DNA of 64,000 nucleotides from Polydactylus sextarius (Eukaryota; Chordata; Actinopteri; Polynemidae), in assembly GCA_016801845.1 (NCBI GenBank), contig CM028909.1, positions 9,222,813 through 9,286,812 of the forward strand. The letters run 5' to 3'. The notes beneath the pieces were generated by a model. That model was not told the DNA's origin. It made no database searches and was given only the letters and a program-made list of their open reading frames with translations. Shown piece after piece: positions 12,235 to 25,672 of the stretch. The position numbers and the translations under genes were made by a program. Every line of letters starts with the position of its first letter. The stretch's first letter is position 1.

Positions 12235-15200
12235 TCATCGAATGTGAGTCATCTCGTCCAGGAAAGGCGTCTTCAAGCAGCCCGTGCAGAGCTGATCCAT
12301 CCACAGTGGTGCCTCATGCTGTAGAGGCGTGCGCCGCGGGTAGAAAGTGTGCGAGAGGTCGTAATTTAATATGCAGCTCAGGGAGGCCATGTAGATGTCT
12401 GAGAAACGAGACAGACGTCTGGAGAAGTAGGTTGGATTGTGACATGTTCTGAAGATGCTACCAAACTGAGGGTTGAACAAGTTCTTTGTCATCACCCTGG
12501 GGAGGAACATTTTGGGATATAAGTTAATATAGTTTTATGTAGGCATTCATATAATGGATGAGGTATACACTGGCAACAGTGGCAATAACACAAAGTAATA
12601 ACACTCAATTCCAAGTTCATGTCAAAAGTAAATAATGCAGAGAATTGGTACTTACATTACACAAACATATAATCAGCAATGTAATGTGACTGCTGGTTCT
12701 AATTACTTTATACACAATTACACTCTTTAATTCTCTGTAACAAAATAATATTAAGTGTGTAGTCTAAAGTAGTAAGTTAGTGTTAGTTAGTATAATACAA
12801 CTCTATGAAGTATCAAGCACTCAAGTCAAGTACAAGCAGCTTGTAACTTTACTTAAGTGCAACGCTGCAGTAAATATTCTTTTGTTTACATGTGATAAAA
12901 GCAGGGTCACTGGATTCAATGGCAGAAGTTTAACATTGAGTGAGGGATTAAGTTTGTCAGTCACACTCACCGGAGTTCCTCTCGCTCTTTCTGCCATTCC
13001 TGAAAGACTTGTTTAGAGTCTGTGTCCCGGTGTGTCTGTAACAGGGAGTCAAACACTAATCAATATGTAAACAAAAGAATAATCTAATCGTCCAGTTTAA
13101 AGGTGAGAAAACACAGTTTGTCACAAGAGTGATAAAGTTGCATTTGCTGTATTTTGTGTTTCCCTGATTACAAGGTAATCTGAACTAAACATAACACACA
13201 CACTAACAGTATTTGCCATCCTGTTTCGTCATCATGTCGTCACACCGGCAAAGAACATGATGACAAAATGCGTCAGTGCACATTGTGGTTTGCTGTTAAG
13301 TTGTTTGGCAATCTGGGGTTTTCCAAGCACTCACTTCTGGCCTGGTTATACTGCATCAACATCTGTTTCCTTTCACCCAGAAAACATCTGAACTTGAGCT
13401 GATTTTTTTGCTGCATCATTGCCGGTATTTGTAGAGCCCTGTAGTGAAAACCAAGTAAAAGTTCCCAACAATCTTGGGATTAACTCCTCACCTGCAGGCG
13501 CTCCATCAGGCCGGTTAGAGCTTGTAGCCAAGTGAGACTCAGAGCATACCGGTGTGTGCTCACCACTTTGGTTTCCTGCTCCAGCTCAGGTACTATGGCT
13601 GCAGTGCGCCAGCCGTGACGCAGCATCAGGTCCTGCAACGAAGTGTGTAATTGCTTTGGTCAAACTCTCACTTGTACAATTATTGCATTACATGTGCTTT
13701 AGTCATTGGGTTACAGCCACTTTTGTCTGGTAAGATGATTTCATGAGAAAAAACCATTTTCTTACGTACCCTCCTATGTGTATTCATTGCACTACATATG
13801 TTGACCAACAATACATTTGTTCCCCCACCCATATTACATTTCATTGTGTAACTTATTTTTAGTAACACAGTGACACATTCCTGCAGGTTTATCAATGACT
13901 TGAAGCAACCTTGAGCCTAAATAAATGTCTGATCTGCTTGAAGAATATAATCCCAGTGGGTCTTTAAGAGGCAGTAATCTGTAGCAGTACCAAGCTACCA
14001 CTACACACTGTTTAAACATTGTTTCAACTTTGTGTACTCTCTCTCTCTCGTGCCTGTGGTTGACTGGTTTCTCTACTGCATTTTCAGTTCCTTTGTTGAA
14101 TTTGGAGTATTACATGTTGTTACTGCGCCGTATATGGACTACAACTGTATTTCTGGTCTATTATCATATGTACACAGTGCATAAGAAGATTTTTTAAATA
14201 TTAAAATCTCATTTGATTCTATTTACACTGTCTTGCATTTCAATGTATTTTATGTAAATCACTCAAAGATGCAATTGTCAAAGATGTTGAATTGTCACAG
14301 GAAAAACAGTGCTTAAACATAAGAGTAAGTATTTAAACTGTTGATGTTTTAGTATTACCTCAACAATATAATTCATGTCTTTCAGTCTACATTTCTAAAA
14401 AAAATTGTCTGCATGTCTGTGCTCTGTGCTGCCATCTGGTGTTTGAAATGATCACTCTACAGGTCCCTCAGGCCCCACCCAAATGCCACAGTGGAAATTT
14501 TCAGAGATGAGCAATAGTTGGAGAGACTAAAGTACTAGTGTGTTCATCTGTGTGCCTGGCCAGTAAATATATACAGGGGTAAATGGTGATTAACATGCAT
14601 GCATAGGTTCATATTACCAATAATAAAAAATGTAATGACTTAAAACTCCTGCTTTGGGTGAAATACTGAAGACAAAGAACAAGAAAATTGAGCATGTGGA
14701 AAAAATCATCCACTCAATTACTCGTTTGGTACTTACAGCCAAGTCGCTATACAGATGGTCTCCAAAGTAAAGAACTTTTGATCCTCGCCAGCCTGTCAGT
14801 CTGAGAAAGTCAAACAGGTTTCCCTGCAAAACAAAAGAAAAACCACAAACCACCGGCCATTGTCTTTAGTTGATCAAGACTTAAAAAATACAAGTAAAAA
14901 CATGTGACACATACAACGTGTAAAAACACAGCTTTCAAAAACACTGAGAGAGCAAATCCTCCCGATTAGAACGAGGGCGGGGTGGAGGCTCACACATAAG
15001 GCAGCAGTTGGTTTTCAGAGAAGTCAGTAAAGTAAAACAAACCTGTTTATAGATCTGTCCTTTCTCCAAATTTTTTATCTTTTCCCACCGAAGGTCTCCA
15101 TTACTATCCAAGCATCTGAAAGGCCTGGAAAAGTAATAATTCAATGAAGACATAAATCTCATAACTCATAACTGAACTAACTGTATCAAGTCTGAAACAT

Positions 15201-15351
15201 TTTGTTGCAAACTAAAATGTACACATTTACTCACTTGATGCAGTCGGTGAAGAAGTGAGGTTTGTCAGCCTGTACGATTACAACGTCAAAGAAATCTCTC
15301 CAGTTTTCTCCCACCATGTGTATCATTCCTTTATTCCTGCACAAGAGAAAA

Positions 15352-15401
<50 letters not shown>

Positions 15402-18400
15402 GTTACAGGCTGCAACAAAACTATTTACTGTCATTGTGAGTCATGAGTGCACACATGTTGACGTGCGCTACAGAGAGATTACACTTACACAAAGCTAAAG
15501 GGGCTGTTGGTAATGAGGAATAGCTTTTTTCCATGACTAACCAATCGGTGCAAAACAGCCTCCGTCTCCTCTCCTCTCAGGATAAACTTATCTGCATAGA
15601 AAAGGAAGGAAGTCTTTGAATCACTGGAGATAATGTAACAGCATGACATCGTATGTGTGGCAACACTGGGTTTACATTGTGATAAAAAAAATTTATTTCT
15701 TACCCAGATCTTGCATGACCCATTTGTACATGTAGCCTTTGAGATGAACCATGCCGATTGCTTCCTGAGGAATAAATAAGTGTTTGATAGAGTTACCAGC
15801 AAACATATTTTCAGCTGAGAAATAGCTCTACACTTAAGTTGCTCAGAAAACAAGTGCTCTGGTACTTAACCCTGACCCTTAACCCGTACCCTGACATTTT
15901 GTATGTTTTTTCAACAGTGCCCCGTAACAGGAAACCACAGCACCAAGAAGAAGGGTAGTTACTGTTCTTTGTTCTGCACATGAGAGTCCATTATAAACAT
16001 TCGACAAAGCTCAGCAGATTCCCGAGCCTCCAGCTGAAGGATCACAGTGTGTGTGAAACACTGAAATAATCGAGGCCTGTGTGTTTCTCAGTATGAGCTG
16101 CAGGATGACAACACAACTAAAAACAAAAGAGTGTAACACCAAGTAGCGTGAGAGTCGCAGGGCTAATACTCACAGACACGTCTTTGAAGAGGTGAACTGG
16201 ATCATATTCAATGTCATTAGTGATGAAGAAATCATTTGCTGCAGCCAACAGAGTCATCTCAGGGATGGAGAAGATGTCCATAAACTGTTTCACCTTTGGG
16301 CCCTGTGAGAGAAAATATATCTTAATGCTTGATAGTGACTCCTGTTTGGCTTGGAGAGGATGCAGTAAATTTTACAAACTTGTAAAACTAACACTTATTG
16401 TGCCTCTATGCTCTTTTGAATGGCTTCTTAATCACATTGAAAAACCTCACATTTTCACCCCCACCTCCTACCCATTAAGCGGCTACTCTGAATAAGCAGA
16501 GTAGCCCTCAAATAAGATTAGAGCCGCACCAAAACTATTTTGGATTGCTTGGCTTCGAGGAGAAGACGGAGAGGCTTACTTTCTGCTTTAGAAAAACAAT
16601 TAAAAGCTCTAACGAGCCAAACACTATTCAACACATCGGACTCCAAACTGCTCCTAATTAGAAAACAGGTCAGATTAACTTTTGTGACTGTCAGAATCAA
16701 TAGAGTTTGGGTACAACTTGCAAAAAAAAAAAAAAAAAACTCGCTTCAAACGAATTAGTTTGTCGGACACACAGTTCTCTGTTTTTTTAGGGACTGGAAC
16801 ACTGCTTACAAAATGAAATGAGCCATGGCAACAAATACAGTAAATGAGATTATAAAATTCATAATCTGGTTTATGTAATAACAAAGCTGGACCTGTGGCT
16901 CGTTACAGATTTAATCCTGAGCTAAATCCCTTTTTGGCAGTGGTCAAATAAGATTGTAACAGATGTGTAGGACACACAAATGTTACGAGGAGTTTCTCAT
17001 TTGATGCCAAACCAAACGCACTCAGAAAATATCTAAGGATAACTATCATAAAATATCATTGTATACTTACTGTATACAACATATTAGTTGTATTACCATA
17101 TACTACCACCATACCATCCTCCTCACCTTTCCATAGAAGCCACTGTCCTGCTGCAGGGGGACATGGAAAGTTCCCCCAAAAAGCTCAAGGACCTCATCGT
17201 CCGGCACTGGACTCAGGCCCCTGAGATCATTAAACATCATTAAACAATTAATCAACTAGAGCATAGAAGCACAAATCAGACTATCAGACAATGTAAATAG
17301 TGATGTTGCTTTTGGCACCAGAGAGTAGATAAAGAAACTGAATACAATGAAAGATCAAAATGCCTGTGATTAGAAGTTTTAGTCGTGATTGTTTGCTAAC
17401 TTCACAGATGCCAAGTAGTTATGTAATGTAAACGCTAAGCACAACATCAGACTCTTACCGATACACTGTCCCAGGTTGAATGTAGTGGAAGGCATCTATT
17501 TTCATCAGGAGACCCTATATGGGATATTAAAAAAAAGGAAGTTTTGACTCATTAGGAAAATGTAAACACTTCTTTTCTCATGATGGGAAAGTGAGGGATT
17601 TAAAATAATCTACCTTTTGGATGTCATAGTGAAGACCCCGGACTGCAAAGTTGGGAATGTAGTCATACTTGCGGATGCCCTCGGGGTACTGTCAAAGCAG
17701 GAGAACAACGTGGTTGAATATTTTTGATCTAAAAGTAATGGAAATGCAAATGTACGTGATGTGACTGCAGCACAACACACCTTGAAGTATTCAATGAGGA
17801 AGTTTCTCGCTGTGTTGTAGATCATGGTGTTGAGTGCGTTGGAGTACAAAGCCAGCGTGTAGTCATAGTCAAAGCCGTAGATGTCCACTTCAGAAAGATC
17901 GACCTCATTGTTGGCGTAGATGACAGAGGAGTTGAGAGATTTACAAGCCGCCGGTGGAATCATATCTGAAATGTGGTGAACAGGTGGGAAATAATTCAAA
18001 TGAAACTGCAAAAACACGATAAGGAACAATGACTAAGCAAGAAATGAGAGGAGGGTCGGTCATTAGAGGGAAGCCCTGACTCGTGCTGTATATTAAAAAA
18101 CGTCGTGTCGTTTTTCCTTTCGTGCAACCTGCTGATTATGCATTTCTGCAGAGAGGAAAGACATAATTACACTGCTGTTTTCAATATGGTGAAGCTGCCA
18201 ATGAGCTTACTGGCGGTTATGTAATGTGTGCTCCTGAGATGTCTTCGCTGACCAGACTTGATCCAAAAAGAACATTTTGTACAGCGCCTATAAAAATCAA
18301 AAATGTTTACTTTACTTTACCAGAGCCGCCGAACAAAAGAAAAAAACATTCATTACCTCTTGTAATATAATAGAGGTCGTCCTCATTATCTGTTTTGTTC

Positions 18401-20381
18401 TGATAAGTTCAACAGTCACACAGCTGAAGCATGAACACAGAATAAACAAACCCTAATAGCAGGGCAGCACAGGACTGTGGCACTGTCAATAGGAGAAAGT
18501 GGGCCATGACCTTCTATCCTGGGACAGTTGAATGAGAGCTGCAGCTGGGGCAACAGTCACCATTTCAACCAATCTATTGCTGGAAATGCATCTGTTTTTC
18601 CACACTGACTCACATTTGGGTTAGACACAAAAGCTAACCGAGGCTTAAAAAGAACAACCTTAGATTTATTATCTAACTAGTCTGACTGGAAGTGCATTAC
18701 CAGCATTTTAATCAAAACCCATCAAGTGGAGGATTCATGCTTTGCACAGAGAGGAAAACCTTTTTATACGAACAACATAAAAAACACTGGTTGAATGCAA
18801 CTAAGCTCTCTTTGAATATTTCCATTTTATAATTCAATAATTATAATTTTCATTTGAAAAAAGGAAAATATTACATATTACTGCACCTTACAAGTTAAGA
18901 TTTTGAATTAAAACACATATTATCACACTCTATCAATAATAATAATAAAAATCATATATTCTACAACTGAATCGAGCTGCTGTGCTAAAAAGAGTTTTAC
19001 TTTTAACTTTAAATATAATCAAATTTTTAAGTTCATATTTCCTTTTCACCAGATTCCAGAGAAAACTTGTAAAAAGAATAAGAAAAATAAATCATACGAT
19101 CATACATATTACTGCACTGAGTGACTTGTCTTGCTAAATCATTTATATGTTGTTTACATGATGCATCAATAATAATAAATTATAGCACTGAACTGAGTTA
19201 CTGTGCTGCAAAATGAGGGTTTTATTTTTATTTTAAAGGATGTTTTTCTTGTGCACTTTACAAGATTTTAAATGCGTTTTTATTTTCAGCACATTAACTA
19301 AGTCTTATCATGTTATTTAGATCTTAGGAGGTGGACATTTCCTTTTTCCCTCATTACAACACTTTGATACCAAGGCAGGGCAATGTGGGCGGGATGTCAA
19401 CAACCCCTCAACAAAGTAAATATTTTGATAACAGCTTTACCATGTTATCTGCCTGAATAAGCAAACTGACTGAGCAGTTTGATCACTTCAATATTCACAT
19501 TAAATCCCTGTTTTCAGTAGCTTCAGCAGCAGCCTGGTTGTTGAGTCAGCGTGTCTGTTTAACTTTATATCCACACTGAGGCTGACGTGACCCACAGTGA
19601 TGCCTCGTCAATCTGATTTTAACGTTATAAAACAACTTGTTTTTCCAGTGAGCTCAAGTCAACTGTGATCCGAAACTAGAGGAACTGAGAACAAATGTAC
19701 CCCGACTTCATGTTGACGAGTTACCTGGATTCAAAACAGCTTCAAACTATTTCAGCTTAAAGCTCCAATGCATTAAAAGAAAATGGCATCCAGTGGCATC
19801 AAAGCGCAAACTTTCCGGTTTTGTGGTTTGGAAAGAGGATAAACAAATCTCCACAAAGAACATAATGTTCAATAACATGTCGCTGTTGACATGGATGGTC
19901 ACGTCAGCAGCTACAGCTCGAGACGTAAGGAGGAGACACGGGGACAAAAGCGTCTGCTTGTGTAGCGGTGGTAGGATTTTTAGGGTACGACCGACAACTT
20001 ACCGTGAACCAACCGTTTCAGCTCACTGTACCGAGCCCACAAGAAAGACGTCTGGTCCATCGGAACCGCGGTGGAGGTGAACGAGCGTCTTCTCACACCA
20101 GCACCACCGGGAGCTCCCGCGGGCTCCGCTGCACGTTTCTTCTCCGCGGGCGTGCATCTGTGAGCAGCCTCGCTGGGTAACGGAGCGTCGACACTCGGCC
20201 TGTCCGAGTTCGAGCTGCAACTTTGGGCTGTGTTTTTGTCGTGGCTGTGTCCTCTGCAAGCAGACGCCCTGCACGTTGTAGAAAGTCTGTTCACTTTGGT
20301 GGATCTCGAAACGGGGGGAGTCCTGTTTCCTACAGTCCACAGTGTACGGCTCAACGCCGTGCCCACTGTCTTCAGAGACAT
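12235..20381 (-). CDS. nt5dc2: 5'-nucleotidase domain-containing protein 2-like
   Basis: Complete 14-exon CDS of about 606 aa. Minus-strand exons in order: 20381-20003, 17965-17781, 17688-17614, 17514-17459, 17220-17127, 16302-16174, 15764-15704, 15591-15489, 15336-15235, 15124-15043, 14823-14737, 13632-13492, 13035-12971, 12496-12235. All junctions keep phase. The protein is a member of the HAD-superfamily 5'-nucleotidase family (NT5C2-like), whose NT5DC branch has no firmly known substrate. The nucleophile motif DYDYT is at about residues 159-163; LFLITNSPFSFV and the YFGDHLYSDL acidic motif follow. The C-terminus ends CTGCLKTPFLDEMTHIR, closer to NT5DC2 than NT5DC3. The first 45 residues are basic and nearly free of acidic residues, fitting a mitochondrial presequence. 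The start MSLKTVG was preferred over an in-frame ATG 36 codons upstream because that one falls in the CCAAT/GC-box promoter. Confidence 0.93.
15356..15399. repeat. (CA)n microsatellite 20 bases from an nt5dc2 splice acceptor
   Basis: About 22 CA units on the plus strand, read as (TG)n in the nt5dc2 transcript. It is followed by ATGTTTTTCTCTTGTGCAG, the acceptor of exon 9 (first base 15336). See the findings for a possible effect on splicing. Confidence 0.95.
18860..19290. repeat. Diverged AT-rich tandem duplication in nt5dc2 intron 1
   Basis: Blocks at about 18868-19015 and 19080-19245 share an ordered set of phrases: CATATTACTGCAC, TCAATAATAATAA, and ACTGAA..GAG.T.CTGTGCT followed by AAAA and TTTTA. 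A further GCAC.TTACAAG..AAGATTTT phrase recurs near 18884 and 19254. The copies are clearly diverged. No coding potential. Confidence 0.5.
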
Positions 20382-20500
20382 TTTGTGCAGACTAATGTAA
20401 ACACTTATCTGCTGCAGCTGCAGACTGCGTTTTAGGATCAGGACATCAGACCACGCCCAGTGGGTGGAGCTATAATCATCGGTAGCCAATCACAACACGA
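20382..20500 (-). promoter_or_regulatory. nt5dc2 promoter region
   Basis: Immediately upstream of the chosen start codon lie a CCAAT box (20486-20490 on the plus strand, inverted relative to the gene) and a CACCC/GC-type element CCACGCCCA (20451-20459). No TATA box is evident. The transcription start is not resolved but should lie between these elements and 20381. Confidence 0.5.
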
Positions 20501-21310
20501 GTACAAACTGAGCAGCGAACATAAACAACATCTCGGTTTTTAAAATACGTTCAGGATCTTCCTTTTGTGCTTTAGAAAGACATTTCAACACATTATGTAA
20601 TAGAAATAGTGAAGATGGTGGCGAAATAAGTACTCGGAACTGTAGCTTTGTGACAGAAGAAGTATCACACTGTAAAAAAAAAAAAAATACAAATGTGAGT
20701 GCAACATTATTATAAATAACATTATTATTGATAAACACATGGATGCTTTGCAGACTGCACTTCAAACATGGCTGAATTTTATTTTCCCCTCTGGAATTTA
20801 TGAATATGTTTTGATAGAGAGATTCTTTCTTATAATAATTTAATATTTGACAAACTGATCATTTGGGCATAAATATAATGCAGTATAAAATGGAAATAAT
20901 CAATTAAAATACAAGTGCTCATTTAAAGCTATCTATCTAAGTCCACCACGATGAGAAACAGGACTTTGTATCACAAATGTTCTGTTTACTTGTTCTGATT
21001 ATTTATTTTTCGTCATGCAACGGCTACTAACTCTAATTCCTGGCACCACAGAGGCTGTAAGAAGAGTGTCCATGTAAACATCATGTAGTTGTTGCGTAGT
21101 TGACACAAGTTCCCACAAACTAGACTGAGTCTCAACAATAACAAACCCTGGGTCGCAGCCAGACCCAGTCAGTGAAGGTAACAAAAGCAGCAGGCGTTCA
21201 GGAATGAAGAAGAAACCTAAAGAATCAAAATACAGGTTTAACAAGCCACTGAAAAAAGTTAAACAACAAACTGTACTGAGAAACTTCAACATCACTTTTC
21301 AGCTAACTGC
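20501..21310. other. Intergenic, nothing recognised
   Basis: AT-rich sequence upstream of nt5dc2. A 98-codon minus-strand frame at 20999-21295 has no recognisable domain or splice context and was not accepted as a gene. Confidence 0.5.
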
Positions 21311-21319
21311 TGTTTCTAT

Positions 21320-22600
21320 CCCAAAGGAGCTTTGACTTCATACTCAAAGCTTCAACCCCCACTGTATTAACGCTTTCCAATTGGCCTACAAGGACTTTGA
21401 TACGCTGACAATAGGACAGACCTCAAACTATCTTGCATTATTCCAGCCACCGTCTTCAGAACAAATAAAGTTACCCCACCACAATGGGCCCCTAAGAGGC
21501 CATTTCCTCCCCACTGCAGTGATGGCCGCCAACAGTATTTTCAAGAGGCAGTGACAATCCCTGCAAAGCAACCGGACTGGACTCAATTTCTTTATCAACC
21601 ATGAAGCATGTTGCTGATAAGCTGCCTCCAGCACAATCATCGTCATACATTTCACCGGAGCCACGTCATGTCCTGTCTTGCGTCAAATTTTTTTCCGTTA
21701 TGGCTGTCCCCAACAAAACAAGACTAACAGGATCTTACTGACCACACGTCTGTTGCCCTGACCTTTGTAGTAATAAGGTCATTCCAGCACCTTTGTGCTG
21801 TCCCACCACAAAGCCATCAATGACCCACATGGACCCCCTGCAGTTCATTAATATGGTCGGCATAGCTCTGCTTTTCAGTCTCCAGCACGCAGACTCCTCA
21901 GGGCCTAGAGTCCTGTTTGGGGACTTAAGGTCTGTTTTCAATGCTGCAGCAGTTTGTCCTGCAGTAGGGTCACTAACGTCCTGTCTGACACAAGACACCA
22001 GGGGAAGCTGCACATACATAACCATGAACAAGACATTCAACCTGTCGTTAACAAAGATAGCACATGTCGACACCTCCTCCATCAGAACCTGGGACACTGG
22101 GGCTACTGTTAAGTACCACAGTCGACTGCAGCATAACATTCATTCTGCTGAGAAGGTGATTGGCTGTAATCTGATCTCTCCTCAAGACCTGAAAAACCCC
22201 AGGACCCTGAGATGTGCAACAAAGATTGCAGCAAACCCCTCCCATCCTGGACACAAACACTTCAACCCTCCTCCCCTCTGGCAGGAGGCTGCAGTCTGTT
22301 AGAACCAAAACCTCCCGTCACAAAAATAGTTTTTTTTCCATCTACAACTGGTTTCTTTACCAAGGCTAGAAACCTATTCTGATGCTAACACAACACTTTC
22401 CTACTTACACATGTATATGTTTACATCTTTTATTTTTATTGCAGATTTCCACAAACGCTTTTTGAATTATTTATCTCATTTTCTCCCCTTTTGTCTTATT
22501 TTATTGACTAATTATCCATGTGTATATGTTATTACATCGTAAACACTCCAGCAAATTCCTTGTATGTTGTAAAAAAAATAATCGGTAATAAAGTGTTGAA
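21320..22600 (+). mobile_element. Decayed L2-type LINE, 3' reverse-transcriptase end
   Basis: Translation of the plus strand, across frame changes, matches landmarks of teleost non-LTR reverse transcriptases. A stretch like VALTFVVIRSF at about 21750, then DPLQF..., then LQHADSSGPRVLFGDLRSVF at about 21880-21940 (intact elements read LQHLDSPGTYARILFVDFSSAF). After an internal deletion come HSAEKVIGCNL and KIAANPSHPGHKHF at about 22140-22265, then RTKTSRHKNSFF and an AATTCCTTGTATG...AATAAAG tail at about 22552-22595. Stops, frameshifts and the deletion show it is a dead copy. Class assigned from memory of the family; L2/CR1 subtype not settled. Confidence 0.75.
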
Positions 22601-23971
22601 AACTGGTCTGTAACACACTTTAAAGGTTGTGATAAAGTAACATAAACCATCCACATCAGATCATTAAAAAACTCCTGTCACATTCATCTTGATTTATGTG
22701 ACTAATTACCGGCGAGAAAAACTCACTGAAGATGCTGAAGCCTTTTCATGAAACAACTCTCTCGGCTGAGCTTCATGTATAGAAATAGCATGTTTTTCCA
22801 GACAGACAATGTTTGGCCAATCTTTGTCGTATATAAATTTTTAACTAGAGATTATACTTCAGGTGATACCATATTAACTTAATCGTACATTCTTGAGAGT
22901 CAGTTAAGATTGCAGTGGGTTTTTTTTTTCCATTTATGAAATCATCAAAACATTTGCACAAGATAAATCAAATCCAGACCACCACCCCAACAGATTGTGT
23001 GCTCTGTCGCACTTCAGTTTTCCCAAAATGGAAATTCTGTTGTTAGTCATCCTGCTTAGCTGAGTCAGCTCGATGAGAATCCAGATGCAGTCTGAAATCC
23101 TCACAAACTCACACTTAAACTAAACTAAAACTATAATTTCACAAAAAAAGGACGACAATCGGCGATGTACAGTGTTGGCTTATTATTATTGTTTTTTTTT
23201 TTATTCTTCATGACAAAAGTGGTTCACAGGTCAATGAAAGGTCAACTTGCATACACATAAAAAGTTGAGGATCACTAAATGTGTTATGCGGAGTGTGTGC
23301 ATGTCGTCTTCTAGAACAATTTACATAGAATGCAGACCACATAAATACAGTTAAAATATTATACATCAACGGTAATTAAATTATAAACACATCTGCACAG
23401 AGTGAATTAAATAGCTTGAAGAATCAATTTACAACCTTCAAAGTAATATGACATTATGTTAAAGGATTTTCACTTTTTAGCCCGAGTTCAGGACCAGTCC
23501 AGGTCTCCCCTGGAAGTCCAACATGATGCACATGAAATGACTGTGATTACATTAACTTCCCAATTTCTTGTATTTAAAACATTTATACAGTAACTTGTCT
23601 CCCAGTAACAGTTCTCCAAAATAAATATAGCGCTGACCTTTGATTCAAAGGAAAGCTGATGTCACATTATTCATTAATTTATGCTAATGAGTTGACAGAA
23701 GGCATTTTAGCTAAAAAGTGAAAATGTTTTATCAAAATGAGATTATCACTTTATTCAGTGCTAACACTGCTCAAAGGGTTTCCTCGAAAGCAGATTGGAA
23801 AAACAAAACAAATTACTACAGTGTTGAAAAGTAGCCTCTATTGGTGATGTAGTCTAAAAACCACAGACAAGATCAAAACCAAGGCACTAAAAACAATATT
23901 AATAAAAAAAAAATTGTAATCAATCAGTAGGAAGTGGCCTCTTACTAAACCACAGGAGAGTTTAGCTTGGG

Positions 23972-23998
23972 AACAAACAAACAAACAAACAAACAAAA
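23972..23998. repeat. (CAAA)n simple repeat
   Basis: Six to seven tandem CAAA units in non-coding DNA. Confidence 0.9.
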
Positions 23999-25649
23999 GC
24001 TGTGTCAGCATTTTCTTGCATTCAGTTCTTATTTGTTCAACATCTATTTCCAAATGTGGTCTGAAAGATTATTGTTCGTTGCATCAGATCAGAATAAATT
24101 GAATTTAAACTGCACTCAATCACACAGGTGGTGTTACAGAGCCAGTGTTGACGTATGCGACGCTGTCCTCAAACCATAGTCCACGTATCAAACTACGCTA
24201 CAAGTCGTGGTAATTCATGAAAATGTGTTTGTTTCCATGGTTAAAGTGTATTTTCTTTCCTTCTCTTCCCACTTTAAAGTATTGTTTTTTTTATTTTATT
24301 TTATTTATTGATTTATTGATTCAAGTCATAGTGGGCTGCTAGATGTAAAGCACTATGTAATGCTTTTAACAATTATGGGACATTATTGTTTTATTTCTAT
24401 ATAAGCAGCAATCCTAATAGCAGCCTTCAAGCACTAGTAGCATTCATAACTGAAAACAATGGATGTCGCAGCCACAGGAGAAAATATCCTGCTGTGGATA
24501 TGACTAATTCATTACAACATGCTTACTTTGGTAGCACACATAAGCATGATGACGTTAAATGATGAAATACAAAAGACAATTGCTTAGCTGGGATGAGAAA
24601 AAGCAGAAGCAGAAGGGGTACTGTTATTTTGAGTTTGCAATCGAGAGACATTAAAGCGGCCCTACACATCAATTTTAGTTTTAGGAAAGAAAAAGCCACA
24701 ACCTCAAATCAAGAGAGATGAGACAGCTCAACACGCCAAAAAGAATAAAATATCAGCCAACAGGAAATCTGCACTTGAGCCGCTATGCATCTCCAGATGA
24801 AATCTGAAGGGTGATTTTTGTGAGTGACTGTGAAGGACAGTTGTAAAATGGCTGCAGTCAGCCACTGTCAACTGAAAGTGACAGGAAGTCTCAAAACCCA
24901 ACCGTGATCCTAAAGACCAGCTGGAAGTATACAGGCACTGTCCTGACTTGGTCTGCATAGTTTGCAAAGTAAGATGCACGTTTAAATCTCCCAAATGATG
25001 TATCTGATTACTCGAGTTTAACCTGAGGTGGTGAACTTATGGCTGATCTGTTCCCATCAATAACATGGCGTGTTTACTGACCTCTAGTTAAAGGGTGCGG
25101 CTGAAGCCAAAGAGCCAGACATGTCAGTGGATTAAAAAAAGGGCATGTAACTGTTTCTTTGCTGCAAGTAAAGGAGAGAAACCTCAAGAAAATAGCAAAC
25201 TCTCTACTTTTAGGATAGCAATTATTTAGGTAAGGCTGCATTGCTCCATTAAAATAAAAAAAAACACACACTACCTTGGAGAGCTTTCACCGATGACTGA
25301 ATGGCTTACAGACACTAAAAGACGCAAGACAAGCCTGACCAGGATGCCAGACTATAAAGGCAAGAGTGTAAAGATAGACAGCCTTAAAACAGATCATAGC
25401 CTTGAATCAGAGTCTGAGGAAAGAAATACTGTACATGACATGTCTGGGACAAATACTGTCAGCGGTTCACCACAACGCACAGCCTTGAATAAGACCAGAT
25501 GGAAGTAGGAACCACTTTGGACAAGACACAGTCAATGACTTCACAGAGCAATGAGCAGCACATTTGTCTCTTCATCCTTCTCAAGGCTGCATGCAGGTTT
25601 CTCCGCTCCAGTGGAGAAGAACATGAGGGCGGGATGAGAGAAATTTTTC

Positions 25650-25672
25650 TTTTTTTTTTTTTTTTTTTTTTT
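25650..25672. repeat. Poly(T) tract
   Basis: Run of about 23 T (poly(A) in the Bicaudal-D sense strand), in the likely 3' flank of that gene. Confidence 0.9.

Noticed and set aside
15255..15498. Frames through the CA repeat near nt5dc2 exon 9
   Set aside because: They translate the microsatellite as Thr-His or Cys-Val repeats; only 15235-15336 on the minus strand is coding.
20999..21295. 98-codon minus-strand frame upstream of nt5dc2
   Set aside because: Begins with a hydrophobic run but has no family resemblance and no exon signals that fit either neighbouring gene.
21793..22302. 169-codon plus-strand frame as a possible gene
   Set aside because: Its product matches pieces of a LINE reverse transcriptase joined across a deletion, so it was annotated as a dead mobile element.
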